A stretch of 64,000 nt of DNA from Mycobacterium sp. 852002-40037_SCH5390672 (GCF_001665875.1 NZ_LZTA01000097.1:183991-247990); one strand, 5' to 3'. Positions 16,501 to 24,966 are shown, counted from the stretch's first letter. Made by a program: numbers and translations. Notes: a model not told the origin generated them from the sequence alone.

Positions 16501-17154
16501 CTGCGCGAGGCCCACGACTTGTGTGGCGTTCCGGTGGCGGTCTTCCGGTCCGACATGATCTTGGCGCACAGCCAATTCGCCGGTCAGCTCAACGTGCCGG
16601 ACATGTTCACGCGCCTGATCTTGAGCGTGGTGGCCACCGGGCTCGCACCGCGGTCGTTCTATCAGCTCGATGCGTCCGGCAATCCGCAGCGCGCCCATTA
16701 CGACGGGCTGCCGGCCGATTTCACCGCGGAGGCCATCACCGCTCTCGGGGCGCGTGCCCTGCGGGGCTATCACACCTACAACGTGCTCAATACCCACGAC
16801 GACGGTGTTTCCCTGGACACCTTCGTCGACTGGCTCGTCGCCGGCGGACACCCGATCGAGCGCATCGACGATTACCAGCAGTGGCTGGCCAGATTCACCG
16901 AGGCGATGAAGGCGCTGCCCGAGAACCAGCGAAAGAGCTCCCTGCTACCGCTGATGAATGCCTACGCGAAGCCCGGTCAGCCGACGCACGGTACCGGCAT
17001 GCCGGCCGAAAAATTCCGTGCCGCAGTGCAATCGGCGGGGATCGGTAGCGACAAGGACGTGCCGCACGTGACCGAGGCGTTGATCGACAAATATGTCACC
17101 GATCTGCAGCGGCTCGGTTTGCTGAGCAGCCGCGCCGGAGCCCATGCGGGGTGA
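13588..17154 (+). CDS. car: Carboxylic acid reductase (adenylation-carrier-reductase)
   Basis: 1188 residues, the usual CAR length. Domains in order: adenylation domain with the A3-type P-loop YTSGSTGAPKG at 258-268 and DGYGATETGG; carrier domain with GGDSLSAFS, whose phosphopantetheine Ser is S693; NADPH thioester reductase with GANGYLGRF at about 790-798 and YATSK at 961-965. It activates a carboxylate as AMP ester, loads it on the arm and reduces it to the aldehyde. The ATG follows GAGAGGAAG at about 13572-13580. The M. tuberculosis family member is FadD9 (Rv2590), elsewhere in that genome, so this gene is an insertion into the gabP-hemL interval relative to H37Rv. It needs a Sfp-type transferase, not seen in the window. 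Confidence 0.95.
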   Translation: MTETVNDSDREQRLAERVEQLYANDPQFRAAASMPEVTDAAHRSGLRLSEVVDTYLSGYADRPALGQRACEVVRDPASGRAATTLLSGFETITYRELGGRVAALAAAWQSDLPGGFNPGDFVSVLGFTSIDYVVHYLACIRLGAVFVPLQTSSTAAQLAPIVAETAPRILAVSVESLGTAVDLVVDAPWVERLVVFDYSTEDDEQRGHYDQAHERLRDAGHRAKVVSLSTELESGRGLPPTPAFVPADGENPLATLIYTSGSTGAPKGAMYTTDMMTRIWQRPHSPSVDIGRPVPAIHLQYMPLSHVYGLEWLIATLASGGIGYFAAKSDMSTLFDDISLVRPTALNLVPRVCDMFFRRYRKELDQRSGGELAGEQLDDMVKAELRQDFIGGRVISAMCGSAPLSKQMHAFMESLLDIPVADGYGATETGGGIMRSGRIRRPPVTDYKLVDVPELGYLTTDKPYPRGELHLKASNVIPGYFKHPELSAKIFDDEGFYKTGDIMAELGPDHLVYLDRSNNVIKLSQGEFVAVSQLEATFSTSPYIRQIFLYGSSEQPFLLAVIVPNDDAVGDGDARALIADSLQRIGSDARLHPYEIPRDFLLEPQRFTRDNGLLSGVGKLLRPALKAHYGERLDAMYDDIEASHGNQLGELRSASRELPTIDTVRRAAAATLGLPADTALRAGAKFIELGGDSLSAFSFATLLAEIFNIDVPVQTIVSPTANLSTVANFIDGERTSVSTRPTFASVHGRGATVARAADLTLDSFIDADTLAAAPRLPAAAGTVNTVLLTGANGYLGRFLCLDWLERLAPDGGTVICLARGADPTAGRQRIEAAIDSGDDELSDRFRRLADKHLRVLVGDVGAANLGLDTPTYERLAESVDLVVHSAALVNHVLPYSQLFGPNVVGTAEIIKLAITKRLKLINYISTVAVTTLPDGSFIGEDVDVRSASPSRSLDESYASGYATSKWAGEVLLREAHDLCGVPVAVFRSDMILAHSQFAGQLNVPDMFTRLILSVVATGLAPRSFYQLDASGNPQRAHYDGLPADFTAEAITALGARALRGYHTYNVLNTHDDGVSLDTFVDWLVAGGHPIERIDDYQQWLARFTEAMKALPENQRKSSLLPLMNAYAKPGQPTHGTGMPAEKFRAAVQSAGIGSDKDVPHVTEALIDKYVTDLQRLGLLSSRAGAHAG

Positions 17155-17179
17155 GGGTTCGCTCTGGGTCACGCCCCGC
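17146..17179 (+). terminator. Possible stem-loop after car
   Basis: GCGGGGTGA (17146-17154, covering the stop codon) can pair with TCACGCCCCGC (17169-17179) with a 2-nt bulge. There is no downstream U run. It sits between the convergent car and permease genes. A weak call. Confidence 0.3.
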
Positions 17180-17256
17180 CTCGGCACCGAGAACTCCGCC
17201 GTTGTGTGAGTCCGGAATTCGATAGCGCACGTGCTGGCTAGCGCCTCGAAAAAGAC

Positions 17257-18678
17257 CTAATCTCCGGAGACCGCGCGGACACGGCCGCGGAATCGTGCGA
17301 GAAAGTAGAGCGCGATCACCGCCGCCCAGGACAGCAGGCTGAGCCATAGCTGGCTGCGCGCCGCGTGATCGAACGCCATTTGCACCAGCACCGCGGTGAT
17401 TCCGGTCAGCGTGAGAATGGACAGCACCGGGTAGAGCCACATTTTCACCGTCAGTTTTTCGGCGGGGGTCCGGCGGCGCAGGATGATCTGAGACAGGGCG
17501 ATCAGCCAGTAGACGAACAAGATGATGGCGCCCGAGGAGTTGAGCAAGAACAGGAACACCGTGTTGGGCGCGACCCGCGCCATGATGACGCACAGAAAAC
17601 CGACCGCCGACGAGCACAGGATCGCGACGTGGGGAACGCCGCGTCCGCTCAATTTGACCAGCCGCATGGGGGCCTCGCCCCGCTCGGCGAGCACGAACAA
17701 CATGCGCGACGCGGTATACAGACCGGAGTTCAGGCACGACAACACCGCGGTCAGCACCACAGCGTTCATCACCTGGTCCGCGCCGGAGAGCCCCATGTGT
17801 TTGAGGGCGGCCACATACGGCGAGGCGCCGAGTTCCACGGAGTCCCAGGGCAAGAGCACCACGAGTAGGAAAACCGAGCCGACGAAGAAGATCCCGATGC
17901 GGGCCACGACCGACCGGGTCGCCTTTTGGACCGTGAGTTCGGGGTCGCGACTTTCGGCGGCGGCGACGGTGACGATCTCGGCACCCACCATGGAGAAGAT
18001 CACCACCACGATGGCGGCGAACACCGCGCCCACACCGTGGGGAAAGAATCCGCCGTGCGATCCCAGATTGGCCAGACCACCGTGATGGCCCGGCACCAAT
18101 CCCAGGACGTACGCGGCGCCCACGGCCAGAAAAATCGCGATCGTCGCGACTTTGATTCCGGCGAACCAGAATTCGAATTCGCCGAAAGACGACACCGAGA
18201 ACAAGTTGGTTGCGGTCATCAACACCATCAGGCATAGCGACAGCAGCCACAGCGGTGCGTGAAACCAGTAGTTGAGCACCTTACCGCCGGCGACCGCCTC
18301 GAAGCCCACCACGATCACCCAGAAGTACCAATACAGCCACGCCACCGAGAATCCCGCCCAGCCGCCCAGGGCCTTGGCGGCGTAGTCGGCGAACGATCCG
18401 GTCGACGGGTTCGCGGCCGCCATCTCACCCAGCATCCGCATCACCAGGACGATGAGCAGACCGCACAGGGCGTAGGTGAGGAACGCGGCCGGGCCGGTGT
18501 CTTTGATCACCACACCGGACCCGACGAATAGACCGGCGCCGATCACGCCACCCAGGGCGATCATGCTGAGCTGACGCTGCGACAGTCCTTGGCGCAGTTG
18601 CGGATTAGCACCGTCATCCGGCGGTCGGGGTCCGTCACCGGCAGAACCGGAACTCACCTGGCGTTGCGTGCGCCGCAT
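17257..18678 (-). CDS. gabP: APC-family amino acid/GABA permease (GabP-like)
   Basis: 473 residues, about 12 transmembrane segments, with the amino acid permease signature in the first helices (LRQGLSQRQLSMIALGGVIGAGLFVGSG) and LMRMLGEMAA-like sequence in TM2. The fold is a proton-coupled APC transporter; GABA specificity is only by analogy with H37Rv Rv0522 (gabP). It is the last gene of a minus-strand set, ssuD-like > MFS > this gene, with 42 bp between it and the MFS gene. The Arg/Gln-rich N-terminus of about 30 residues is cytoplasmic. Confidence 0.88.
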   Translation of the reverse strand: MRRTQRQVSSGSAGDGPRPPDDGANPQLRQGLSQRQLSMIALGGVIGAGLFVGSGVVIKDTGPAAFLTYALCGLLIVLVMRMLGEMAAANPSTGSFADYAAKALGGWAGFSVAWLYWYFWVIVVGFEAVAGGKVLNYWFHAPLWLLSLCLMVLMTATNLFSVSSFGEFEFWFAGIKVATIAIFLAVGAAYVLGLVPGHHGGLANLGSHGGFFPHGVGAVFAAIVVVIFSMVGAEIVTVAAAESRDPELTVQKATRSVVARIGIFFVGSVFLLVVLLPWDSVELGASPYVAALKHMGLSGADQVMNAVVLTAVLSCLNSGLYTASRMLFVLAERGEAPMRLVKLSGRGVPHVAILCSSAVGFLCVIMARVAPNTVFLFLLNSSGAIILFVYWLIALSQIILRRRTPAEKLTVKMWLYPVLSILTLTGITAVLVQMAFDHAARSQLWLSLLSWAAVIALYFLARFRGRVRAVSGD

Positions 18679-18720
18679 GCCCGGACGCTAGCGGGCTTCG
18701 CGGCCCGCAGCAACAATGAC

Positions 18721-20079
18721 CTACAGATACAGGTCGCGATCGCGGATCAGCGCCGTCGCGATCACACTGATCACCGCGGTGGCCACCAGATACCCGCAGG
18801 CCAGCCAGGGCGCCCCGCCGGCGGCCGCGATCAGCGCGGTGAGAATCATCGGCGTCACCCCGGATGCGTACACGCCCGAGAACTGGTAGACGAACGACAA
18901 ACCGGTGTAGCGGGTGCCGGTGGGATACAGCGACGAGTACAACGTGCCCTGCGCGCCGTAGAACAGTGCGTGCACGACACCGAACACGAGGATCATTGCC
19001 AGCCCGAACCAGACCAGGTTCCTGGTGCCGAACAAGGCGAACACCGGAAAGGCCGCCAGGCCGTAGCCGGCGATACCGGCCAGGTACACCCGCCGCGCAC
19101 CGAAGCACTCGGTCAGTCGACCCGAAATCGGTAGCAGCACCGCCATCACCAAGGCGGCAAGGGTCACCACCACCAAGACCGACACCCGGTTCAGGCCCAA
19201 CGCGCCGGTGGCGTAACTAATGGCGAAGACGCCCCACGTGTTGAACGCCGATCCTTCCGCCCACCGCGACAGCAGCCCGAGCACGGTGTTGCGCCGCGAA
19301 CGCGGCTCGCGGACGATGTCCAGGATCGGCACGGTCGATGAGGCCTGCAGGTCCTGCAACTCCCGGAACGCCGGTGTCTCCTCCACCCGCAACCGGACCA
19401 CGATGCCGATCACAACCAGCAGCAGGCTCAGCAGAAATCCGATGCGCCAGCCGTAGGACAGGAACTGCGCCGGCCCCAAAACGATTTGCAAGAACGCGAA
19501 TATGCCGGTGCCCAAGGCCAGTCCGAGCGCCAACCCTATTTGCGGAATCGCCCCATAGCGGCCACGCCGGTCGCCCGGGCTGTGTTCGACGGCCAGCAGT
19601 ACCGCCCCGCCCCACTCACCTCCCAGCGCAAAACCCTGCAGCACACGTAGGACCAACAGCAGTACGGGCGCCCACGCCCCGATCTGTGCGGCCGTTGGCA
19701 AAACCCCGATCAGTGCCGTCGCGCCACCCATGATGAGCATGGTCAGGGCAAGGCTGCGCTTGCGTCCGATCCGGTCGCCGATGTGGCCGAACACCAGGCC
19801 CCCGATGGGCCGCATGACAAACCCGACGGCAAAGGTCGCGAACGCCAATACTGTTCCCACCAATGAACTCTCATTGGGGAAGAACACCTTGTTGAACACC
19901 AGTCCCGCCGCGGTCGCGTACAGAAAGAAGTCGTACCACTCGACCGTGGTGCCCAACAGGCTCGCCGCGACGACAATGCGCAACCGTCGACACTGCTGCT
20001 CGGCGGATTCATCAACCGTGTCGGGCCCCGGGCCGGCGATATCGGCGCTGGGTACGGACGCGGGCAAGGTGGCTGCCAT
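18721..20079 (-). CDS. MFS transporter, metabolite:H+ symporter (MHS) type
   Basis: 452 residues, 12 predicted helices. The MHS-family hallmarks GTTVEWYDFFLYATA in TM1 and RPIGGLVFGHIGDRIGRKR in the loop 2-3 motif are clear, as is LQGFALGGEWGGA. Substrates of this family are organic anions or betaines (ShiA, ProP, KgtP type); none can be named here. Only 6 bp separate it from the upstream flavin monooxygenase gene, so the two are co-transcribed and this is the likely importer for that pathway's substrate. No counterpart in H37Rv at this locus that I recall. Confidence 0.88.
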   Translation of the reverse strand: MAATLPASVPSADIAGPGPDTVDESAEQQCRRLRIVVAASLLGTTVEWYDFFLYATAAGLVFNKVFFPNESSLVGTVLAFATFAVGFVMRPIGGLVFGHIGDRIGRKRSLALTMLIMGGATALIGVLPTAAQIGAWAPVLLLVLRVLQGFALGGEWGGAVLLAVEHSPGDRRGRYGAIPQIGLALGLALGTGIFAFLQIVLGPAQFLSYGWRIGFLLSLLLVVIGIVVRLRVEETPAFRELQDLQASSTVPILDIVREPRSRRNTVLGLLSRWAEGSAFNTWGVFAISYATGALGLNRVSVLVVVTLAALVMAVLLPISGRLTECFGARRVYLAGIAGYGLAAFPVFALFGTRNLVWFGLAMILVFGVVHALFYGAQGTLYSSLYPTGTRYTGLSFVYQFSGVYASGVTPMILTALIAAAGGAPWLACGYLVATAVISVIATALIRDRDLYL

Positions 20080-20085
20080 GACCCC

Positions 20086-21231
20086 TTAGTGGGCCGAGGC
20101 GACCGCGAACGGCGTCCCCGCCGCCGGGTACGACTGGCGGTTGGGGTGACGCCACAAACCCATTCGCTCCAGAATCGGCAGCACACCCTCGCCGAACCAG
20201 TAGGCCTCTTCCAGATGCGGATATCCCGACAAGATGAAGTGGGAGATGCCCAATTTGGCGTATTCGGCCAGCCGCTCGGCGACCTCGGCGTGGGAGCCGA
20301 CCAGGGCGGTGCCCGCTCCGCCACGAACCAGGCCGACCCCGGCCCACAGGTTGGCCGCGACCAGCAATTTGCTGCTGTCGCCGCCGTGCAGGTCCAGCAT
20401 GCGGCGCTGGCCTTCGGATTCGCTGCGCGCCAGGCTGCTTTGCACCCGCTCGATATCGGCCGGGTCGATCGCGGAGAGCAACCGGTCGGCCTCGGCCCAC
20501 GCCTCGGCGGCCGTATCCCGGCTGATCACGTGAATCCGCAAGCCGTACTGCAGAATCCGGCCGGCGTCGACGGCCAATCCGCGAACCCAGTCGAGCTTCT
20601 CGGCGACCGCAGTCAGCGGTTCACCCCAGGTGAGGTACACATCGGAGTGGTTGGCCGCCACCGGCCCGGCGGATGCCGAGGACCCGCCGAAGAACACCGC
20701 CGGTATCGGGTCGGGCGGGTTGTTCAGTTGCGCACCCTCGACCTGGATGTGTTCTCCCACAAAGGTCACCGGCTCTTTCGAGGTCCACAGCTGCCGCACC
20801 ACATGCAAAAACTCGGCGGTGCGGGCATACCGGGCCTCCTTGTCCAGGAAGTCCCCGTAGGCCCGTTGCTCGTGCGGTTCACCGCCCGTGACGACGTTGA
20901 GCAGCAACCGTCCATCCGAGTGCCGCTGGAAGGTCCCGGCCATCTGCGCGGCCAGGGTCGGGCTGAGCATGCCGGGACGGAACGCCACCAGAAATTTCAG
21001 GGTTTCGGTCGATTCGACCAGCATTGCCGTCGTCAACCACGCGTCCTCACACCACAATCCCGTCGGCGTGAGGACAGCTTCGAAACCGTTGTCTTCGGCG
21101 GCCGTACAGATCTGGTGCAGATACTTCAGTGTCGCGGGCCGGTTGCCCGACATCGGTGTGCCGTGCCCGCCCGCGACCAGATTCCGCGAATCGCCGTAGG
21201 TCGGCAGAAACCAATGAAACGCGAGACTCAA
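20086..21231 (-). CDS. ssuD: FMNH2-dependent alkanesulfonate monooxygenase, SsuD-like
   Basis: 381 residues from a TTG at 21229-21231, preceded by GAGGG at suitable spacing, the same length as E. coli SsuD. Family features of the bacterial luciferase-like fold: LSLAFHWFLPTYGDSR, FEAVLTPTGLWCEDAW, LVAFRPGMLSPTLAAQMA, RLLLNVVTGG and FILSGYPHLEEAYWFGEGVLP. It would oxygenate alkanesulfonates (or related sulfones) to aldehyde plus sulfite using reduced flavin from a separate reductase, which is not in the window. First gene of the operon with an MFS and an APC transporter, not with the usual SsuABC transporter. Confidence 0.88.
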   Translation of the reverse strand: MSLAFHWFLPTYGDSRNLVAGGHGTPMSGNRPATLKYLHQICTAAEDNGFEAVLTPTGLWCEDAWLTTAMLVESTETLKFLVAFRPGMLSPTLAAQMAGTFQRHSDGRLLLNVVTGGEPHEQRAYGDFLDKEARYARTAEFLHVVRQLWTSKEPVTFVGEHIQVEGAQLNNPPDPIPAVFFGGSSASAGPVAANHSDVYLTWGEPLTAVAEKLDWVRGLAVDAGRILQYGLRIHVISRDTAAEAWAEADRLLSAIDPADIERVQSSLARSESEGQRRMLDLHGGDSSKLLVAANLWAGVGLVRGGAGTALVGSHAEVAERLAEYAKLGISHFILSGYPHLEEAYWFGEGVLPILERMGLWRHPNRQSYPAAGTPFAVASAH

Positions 21232-21668
21232 TTCACAACCCTCTTTCGCTCCTGTGCACGCCGGGATCCATCCTTCTGAAGTCCCCGTCGGGGATCGAGG
21301 GTTGAAACCTGCGAGATTGCATCCCCGTCTGGACACCGCCATCACCGAGGCAGACGGTGACCGCGCGCGACGAACGGGACCGTCGACGCACCGGATGGAT
21401 GTCAAGCGCTGACCGCATCTCGCGCTGTCCCAGAAGGCAATACGATCGCAATGCTTCAGGTGGCGCCAATCAGCGGTATCGGCGCTACGATGACTACGAT
21501 CTCGTGCGATGCCGCAACTCGGCGCCGTTATTGGCCGCGCCGGGCGACGGCCTGGCGCGGTGAAAAGATCACCGCTTCGTGACCGAACGGTCACGCCGGA
21601 TCACACAATGCTTCCAATACGGCGTGGCTCGGCGGGTAATCCCCGGCCAGCGCGGCATTATTGCGATC
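21232..21668. other. 437 bp divergent intergenic region
   Basis: The only stretch over 300 bp without a gene. It separates the minus-strand ssuD operon from the plus-strand esterase. It holds a palindrome at 21578-21595, a short GC hairpin near 21280-21292 (TCCCC/GGGGA), and a TTGACA at about 21400-21405 on the minus strand that could be a -35 for ssuD, though no clear -10 follows. No RNA gene or riboswitch that I can recognise, and no convincing small coding frame. Confidence 0.5.
21578..21595. promoter_or_regulatory. Perfect 8+2+8 palindrome, probable repressor operator
   Basis: The arms CGTGACCG (21578-21585) and CGGTCACG (21588-21595) flank AA. The symmetry and arm length fit a TetR- or GntR-type dimer site. 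It lies 74 bp before the esterase ATG and about 350 bp before the ssuD start, so it could control either side. No TetR or GntR gene is adjacent. Confidence 0.5.
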
Positions 21669-22532
21669 ATGCCTGACTTCACACGCCGAGCGGTGCTCCG
21701 GATGGGCGCCGGTGCCACCCTCGGAGCCGCAGGCGTGTTCACCTTCAGCTCCCTGCTGGCTCCGGACAAGTCGCAGGCCGCGACGTTGCCGCAGGCTCCC
21801 GCGCCGTTCGAGCCGCCGACGGCGGGCAAGAGCCTGCCGACCAAGCTCACCGGGTCGTTCGTGTCGGCGGCCCGTGGGGGCATCAAGACCAACTACGTGA
21901 TCGCGGTGCCGCCCGGCCAGACCGGGATGCTCCGTCCCGTGATCGCACTGCACGGCGTGGACGGGGACGCCAACCAGATGCTTGACATGGGCGTCCCGGA
22001 CGGCCTGGCCCAGCTGGCCAAGGAGGGTAAGCCGCCGTTCGCGGTGGTCGGCGTCGACGGCGGCAACACCTATTGGCACAAAAGGACTTCCGGTGAGGAC
22101 TCCGGAGCCATGGTGCTCGACGAACTGCTGCCGATGCTGTCGACGATGGGTTTCGACACCTCCCGGGTCGGTTTCATGGGGTGGTCGATGGGCGGATATG
22201 GGGCGCTTCGTCTGGGTGCCAAGCTGGGGCCGTCACGCACCGCCGGCATCTGCGCGATCAGCCCGGCGTTGTACACCTCGTATGCGACCAGTGCTCCCGG
22301 GGCGTTCGACAGCAACGATGACTTTGTGCAGAACAGCGTGCTGGGCCTGCCGGCGCTGAATTCGATTCCGCTGCGCGTGGACTGCGGCAACTTCGACCGC
22401 TTCTATTTCGCCACAAAGCAATTCGTCTACCAGTTGAAGGCTCAGCCGGCGGGCAGTTTCTCCCTCGGCGGGCACGACATCGCCTTCTGGCGCAGCCAAC
22501 TGCCCGGCGAACTGGCCTGGATGGCGACCTAG
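21669..22532 (+). CDS. Tat-exported alpha/beta hydrolase (esterase, Rv0519c-like)
   Basis: 287 residues. The N-terminus TRRAVLRMGAGATLGAAG is a twin-arginine signal, so the folded enzyme is exported. The mature part is an esterase-D/antigen-85-like alpha/beta hydrolase: nucleophile S173 in GWSMGG, an upstream HGVDGD oxyanion-type loop, and a late GGHDIAFW His. Likely acts on envelope or exogenous acyl esters. Ends 9 bp before the acyltransferase-SGNH gene on the same strand, suggesting a joint role in adding and removing surface acyl groups. Related to Rv0519c. Confidence 0.82.
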   Translation: MPDFTRRAVLRMGAGATLGAAGVFTFSSLLAPDKSQAATLPQAPAPFEPPTAGKSLPTKLTGSFVSAARGGIKTNYVIAVPPGQTGMLRPVIALHGVDGDANQMLDMGVPDGLAQLAKEGKPPFAVVGVDGGNTYWHKRTSGEDSGAMVLDELLPMLSTMGFDTSRVGFMGWSMGGYGALRLGAKLGPSRTAGICAISPALYTSYATSAPGAFDSNDDFVQNSVLGLPALNSIPLRVDCGNFDRFYFATKQFVYQLKAQPAGSFSLGGHDIAFWRSQLPGELAWMAT

Positions 22533-22541
22533 CCCACGCAC

Positions 22542-24707
22542 ATGACACTTCGGGAGAAATCAGTCGCCGGCGGCCCACACCAAGTGGAGCGGCGGACTTC
22601 CCGAAAAGGATTCCGGCCCGACATCGAGGGACTGCGCGCCGTCGCGGTGATCGCCGTCGTGCTTTACCACGCCGGCATCCCCGGAATCACCGGCGGCTAC
22701 GTCGGGGTGGACGTCTTCTTCGTCATCTCCGGCTTCCTCATCACAGGGCTGCTCTTTCGCGAGGCAAGCAGCACGAATACCGTTCGGCTGGACCGGTTTT
22801 ACGGTGCGCGTGCCCGGCGGCTGCTGCCGGCCGCCGCCATCGTCGGCACCATCACCGCGATCGGTGCGGCCGCGGTGCTGCCCCCGCTGCAGGCGCGCAG
22901 CGTGTTTCTCGACGGCATCGCCAGCGCCCTGTATGTCGGCAACTACCGGTTCGCACTGCGCGGGACCGACTACCTGACCTCGGACGCCCCGTCACCGTTC
23001 CAGCACTACTGGTCGCTGGGCGTGGAGGAACAGTTCTACCTGGTGTGGCCGGTGCTGATCATCGCCACCGCCTGGTCGGTCCGGCGCATCCCGATTCTTC
23101 GCGGGGCCACGACGCGCGCGACACCATATGCGGTGGTCCTCGCGGTGGTCGCCGCCTCGTCGTTGACGGCGGGCGCGCTGTGGACCCGCACCTCGCCGTC
23201 GTGGGCGTTCTTCTCGCTGCCCACCCGCGCTTGGGAATTGGCGGCCGGTGGTCTGGTGGCCCTGTCGATCCAGCAGTGGCGCAGGCTGTCGCTGCGGACC
23301 GCGTCGATCGTCGGCTGGGGCGGTCTGGCGTTGATCCTGCTGACTTGCACCCAGCTCAACTCCCACACCCCGTATCCCGGCACCGAGGCGCTGCTGCCGG
23401 TGCTGGGCACCGCGCTGATCATCGGCGGCGGCGCCGTCACCGGCGGGCTCGGGCCCGGTCGCCTGCTGTGCCGCCCCGCGATGCGCGCAATCGGGCGGAT
23501 CTCCTACTCCTGGTACCTATGGCACTGGCCGGTGCTGCTGCTGATGCCGGCGCTGCTCGGTGAGCCCGCGGGTCTGCCGGCCAGGCTGAGCGCGACGGCC
23601 GTCTCCGCCGGACTCGCCGTCATCACCCTGCATTTGGTGGAGAATCCCGGCCGCTTCGCCGCGGCACTGCGCCGATCCGCGAAAGTCAGCCTGGTCGTGG
23701 CGGGCGGTGCCAGTGCCGCCACCGCGTGCGCCTGCATGCTGCTGCTCAACGTGATACCGGCACCGGTGGGCCACGGGGTGGCCGCGCCGCGAGCCAAGAT
23801 CATTGCGACCCCCCCGGCCAACGTCCCCGCCGTCAGCCCGCAGGAAGCGGCGGTTCGGCACGGCTTCGACCAGGCGCGCGTGGCGCTCGCCGCGGCCGCC
23901 GACCTGCGAGCCGTCCCGTCAAACCTGGACCCACCGCTGGCCAAGGCGCCCGCCGACAAGGCCGCCGTGTTCGTCGACGGCTGCGTGCGCTCCTGGCGCG
24001 ACGTCGGACAAAGCGAGTGCGCGACCGGCGACACCGCCTCGCCGACGACCGTCGCCCTGATCGGTGACTCGCACGCCGCCATGTGGAACCCGGCGTTCGA
24101 GCAGCTCGCCGAGCAGCGGCACTGGCGACTGGAAACGCTGGCCAAGGTGACCTGCCCGCTGCAGGACCTGCACATCGTGAGTCCGTACCTGGGCCGCGAG
24201 TACACCGAATGCGAACAGTGGCGCGCCCAGATCATCGGCCGGATGAACGCCGAACACCCCCGTCTTATCGTGCTGGACATGAGCCGGCGCTACGGCGGGG
24301 ACTTCGGCTTCACCTCCTATGACCCGGCGTGGATCGACACTCTGGGACGCACCGTGGCGCGGCTGCGCGCCACCGGCGCAACCGTCCTGGTGCTGGGACC
24401 CGCCGCCGACCCGCACTCGTCCGCGCCGACGTGTCTGTCCGCCCACCTCGACGACGTGAACTCTTGTGCGCCAACGAGATCCGCGGCCGTGGACGGCGAC
24501 GGGATCGCCGCTGAGCAGGCGGCGACGACCGGCAACGGCGGCCGCTACGCCGATCTGTCCGACCTGTTCTGCACCGCCGACCGCTGCCCGATCGTGGTCG
24601 GCAACACCCTGGTGTTCCGCGACGACAACCATGTGACAACCGAGTACGCGCAGTTGGTGGCCCCGCTGATGGGTGCCCTCGCGGACCGGGCCCTGGCGAA
24701 CGGGTGA
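22542..24707 (+). CDS. OafA-type acyltransferase-3 fused to SGNH esterase domain
   Basis: 721 residues. Residues about 25-390 are an acyltransferase-3 membrane domain with about 10 helices: RPDIEGLRAVAVIAVVLYH (catalytic His region), GGYVGVDVFFVISGFLIT and YWSLGVEEQFYLVWP. Residues about 470-721 are an extracytoplasmic SGNH domain with S510 in IGDSHAAMW and the D694-x-x-H697 block FRDDNHVT. This fusion O-acylates envelope sugars: the membrane part passes acyl groups outward and the SGNH part transfers them. Cys pairs in the outer domain may form disulfides. Acceptor sugar unknown. The start at 22542 is an ATG 9 bp after the esterase stop. Confidence 0.9.
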   Translation: MTLREKSVAGGPHQVERRTSRKGFRPDIEGLRAVAVIAVVLYHAGIPGITGGYVGVDVFFVISGFLITGLLFREASSTNTVRLDRFYGARARRLLPAAAIVGTITAIGAAAVLPPLQARSVFLDGIASALYVGNYRFALRGTDYLTSDAPSPFQHYWSLGVEEQFYLVWPVLIIATAWSVRRIPILRGATTRATPYAVVLAVVAASSLTAGALWTRTSPSWAFFSLPTRAWELAAGGLVALSIQQWRRLSLRTASIVGWGGLALILLTCTQLNSHTPYPGTEALLPVLGTALIIGGGAVTGGLGPGRLLCRPAMRAIGRISYSWYLWHWPVLLLMPALLGEPAGLPARLSATAVSAGLAVITLHLVENPGRFAAALRRSAKVSLVVAGGASAATACACMLLLNVIPAPVGHGVAAPRAKIIATPPANVPAVSPQEAAVRHGFDQARVALAAAADLRAVPSNLDPPLAKAPADKAAVFVDGCVRSWRDVGQSECATGDTASPTTVALIGDSHAAMWNPAFEQLAEQRHWRLETLAKVTCPLQDLHIVSPYLGREYTECEQWRAQIIGRMNAEHPRLIVLDMSRRYGGDFGFTSYDPAWIDTLGRTVARLRATGATVLVLGPAADPHSSAPTCLSAHLDDVNSCAPTRSAAVDGDGIAAEQAATTGNGGRYADLSDLFCTADRCPIVVGNTLVFRDDNHVTTEYAQLVAPLMGALADRALANG

Positions 24708-24772
24708 GCGCAATGAACTTCTCATGGCTGACCAACGTCAGATCAGTGAAGGGTTTTTGGAGGTTTTAAGTC

Positions 24773-24889
24773 ATGTCTCCGCTGTTGCTGGTTTGCATCG
24801 CAGTAGCCGCGCCCTTCGCCGGACTCGGCTTGCTCCACGTGCAAGATCGTTTGGAGCGCTGGGACTACGAGCGGCACGCGGAAGACTGA
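24773..24889 (+). CDS. 38-residue membrane peptide
   Basis: An ATG preceded by GGAGG at 24759-24763 with 9-nt spacing, the strongest ribosome site in this neighbourhood. The product is a hydrophobic helix (residues 3-21, PLLLVCIAVAAPFAGLGLL) followed by HVQDRLERWDYERHAED, a charged amphipathic tail. It starts 65 bp after the acyltransferase-SGNH gene and may be co-transcribed. No family recognised with certainty; size and form suggest a membrane-complex subunit. It is too short for usual gene callers. Confidence 0.6.
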   Translation: MSPLLLVCIAVAAPFAGLGLLHVQDRLERWDYERHAED

Positions 24890-24966
24890 AGCCGCGCACG
24901 TCTACGCCAAACTCGCTGTGTCATCGCGGGTTCAGCTTGCCCAGGAAGCCGCTCGGCACACCTGAG

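Noticed and set aside
15424..16851. 475-residue minus-strand frame inside car
   Set aside because: Fully within a clearly coding CAR gene; low-complexity and no motif.
21232..21460. Riboswitch upstream of ssuD
   Set aside because: I looked for a SAM or other sulfur-related riboswitch on the minus strand; only short GC hairpins are visible and no conserved core was recognised.
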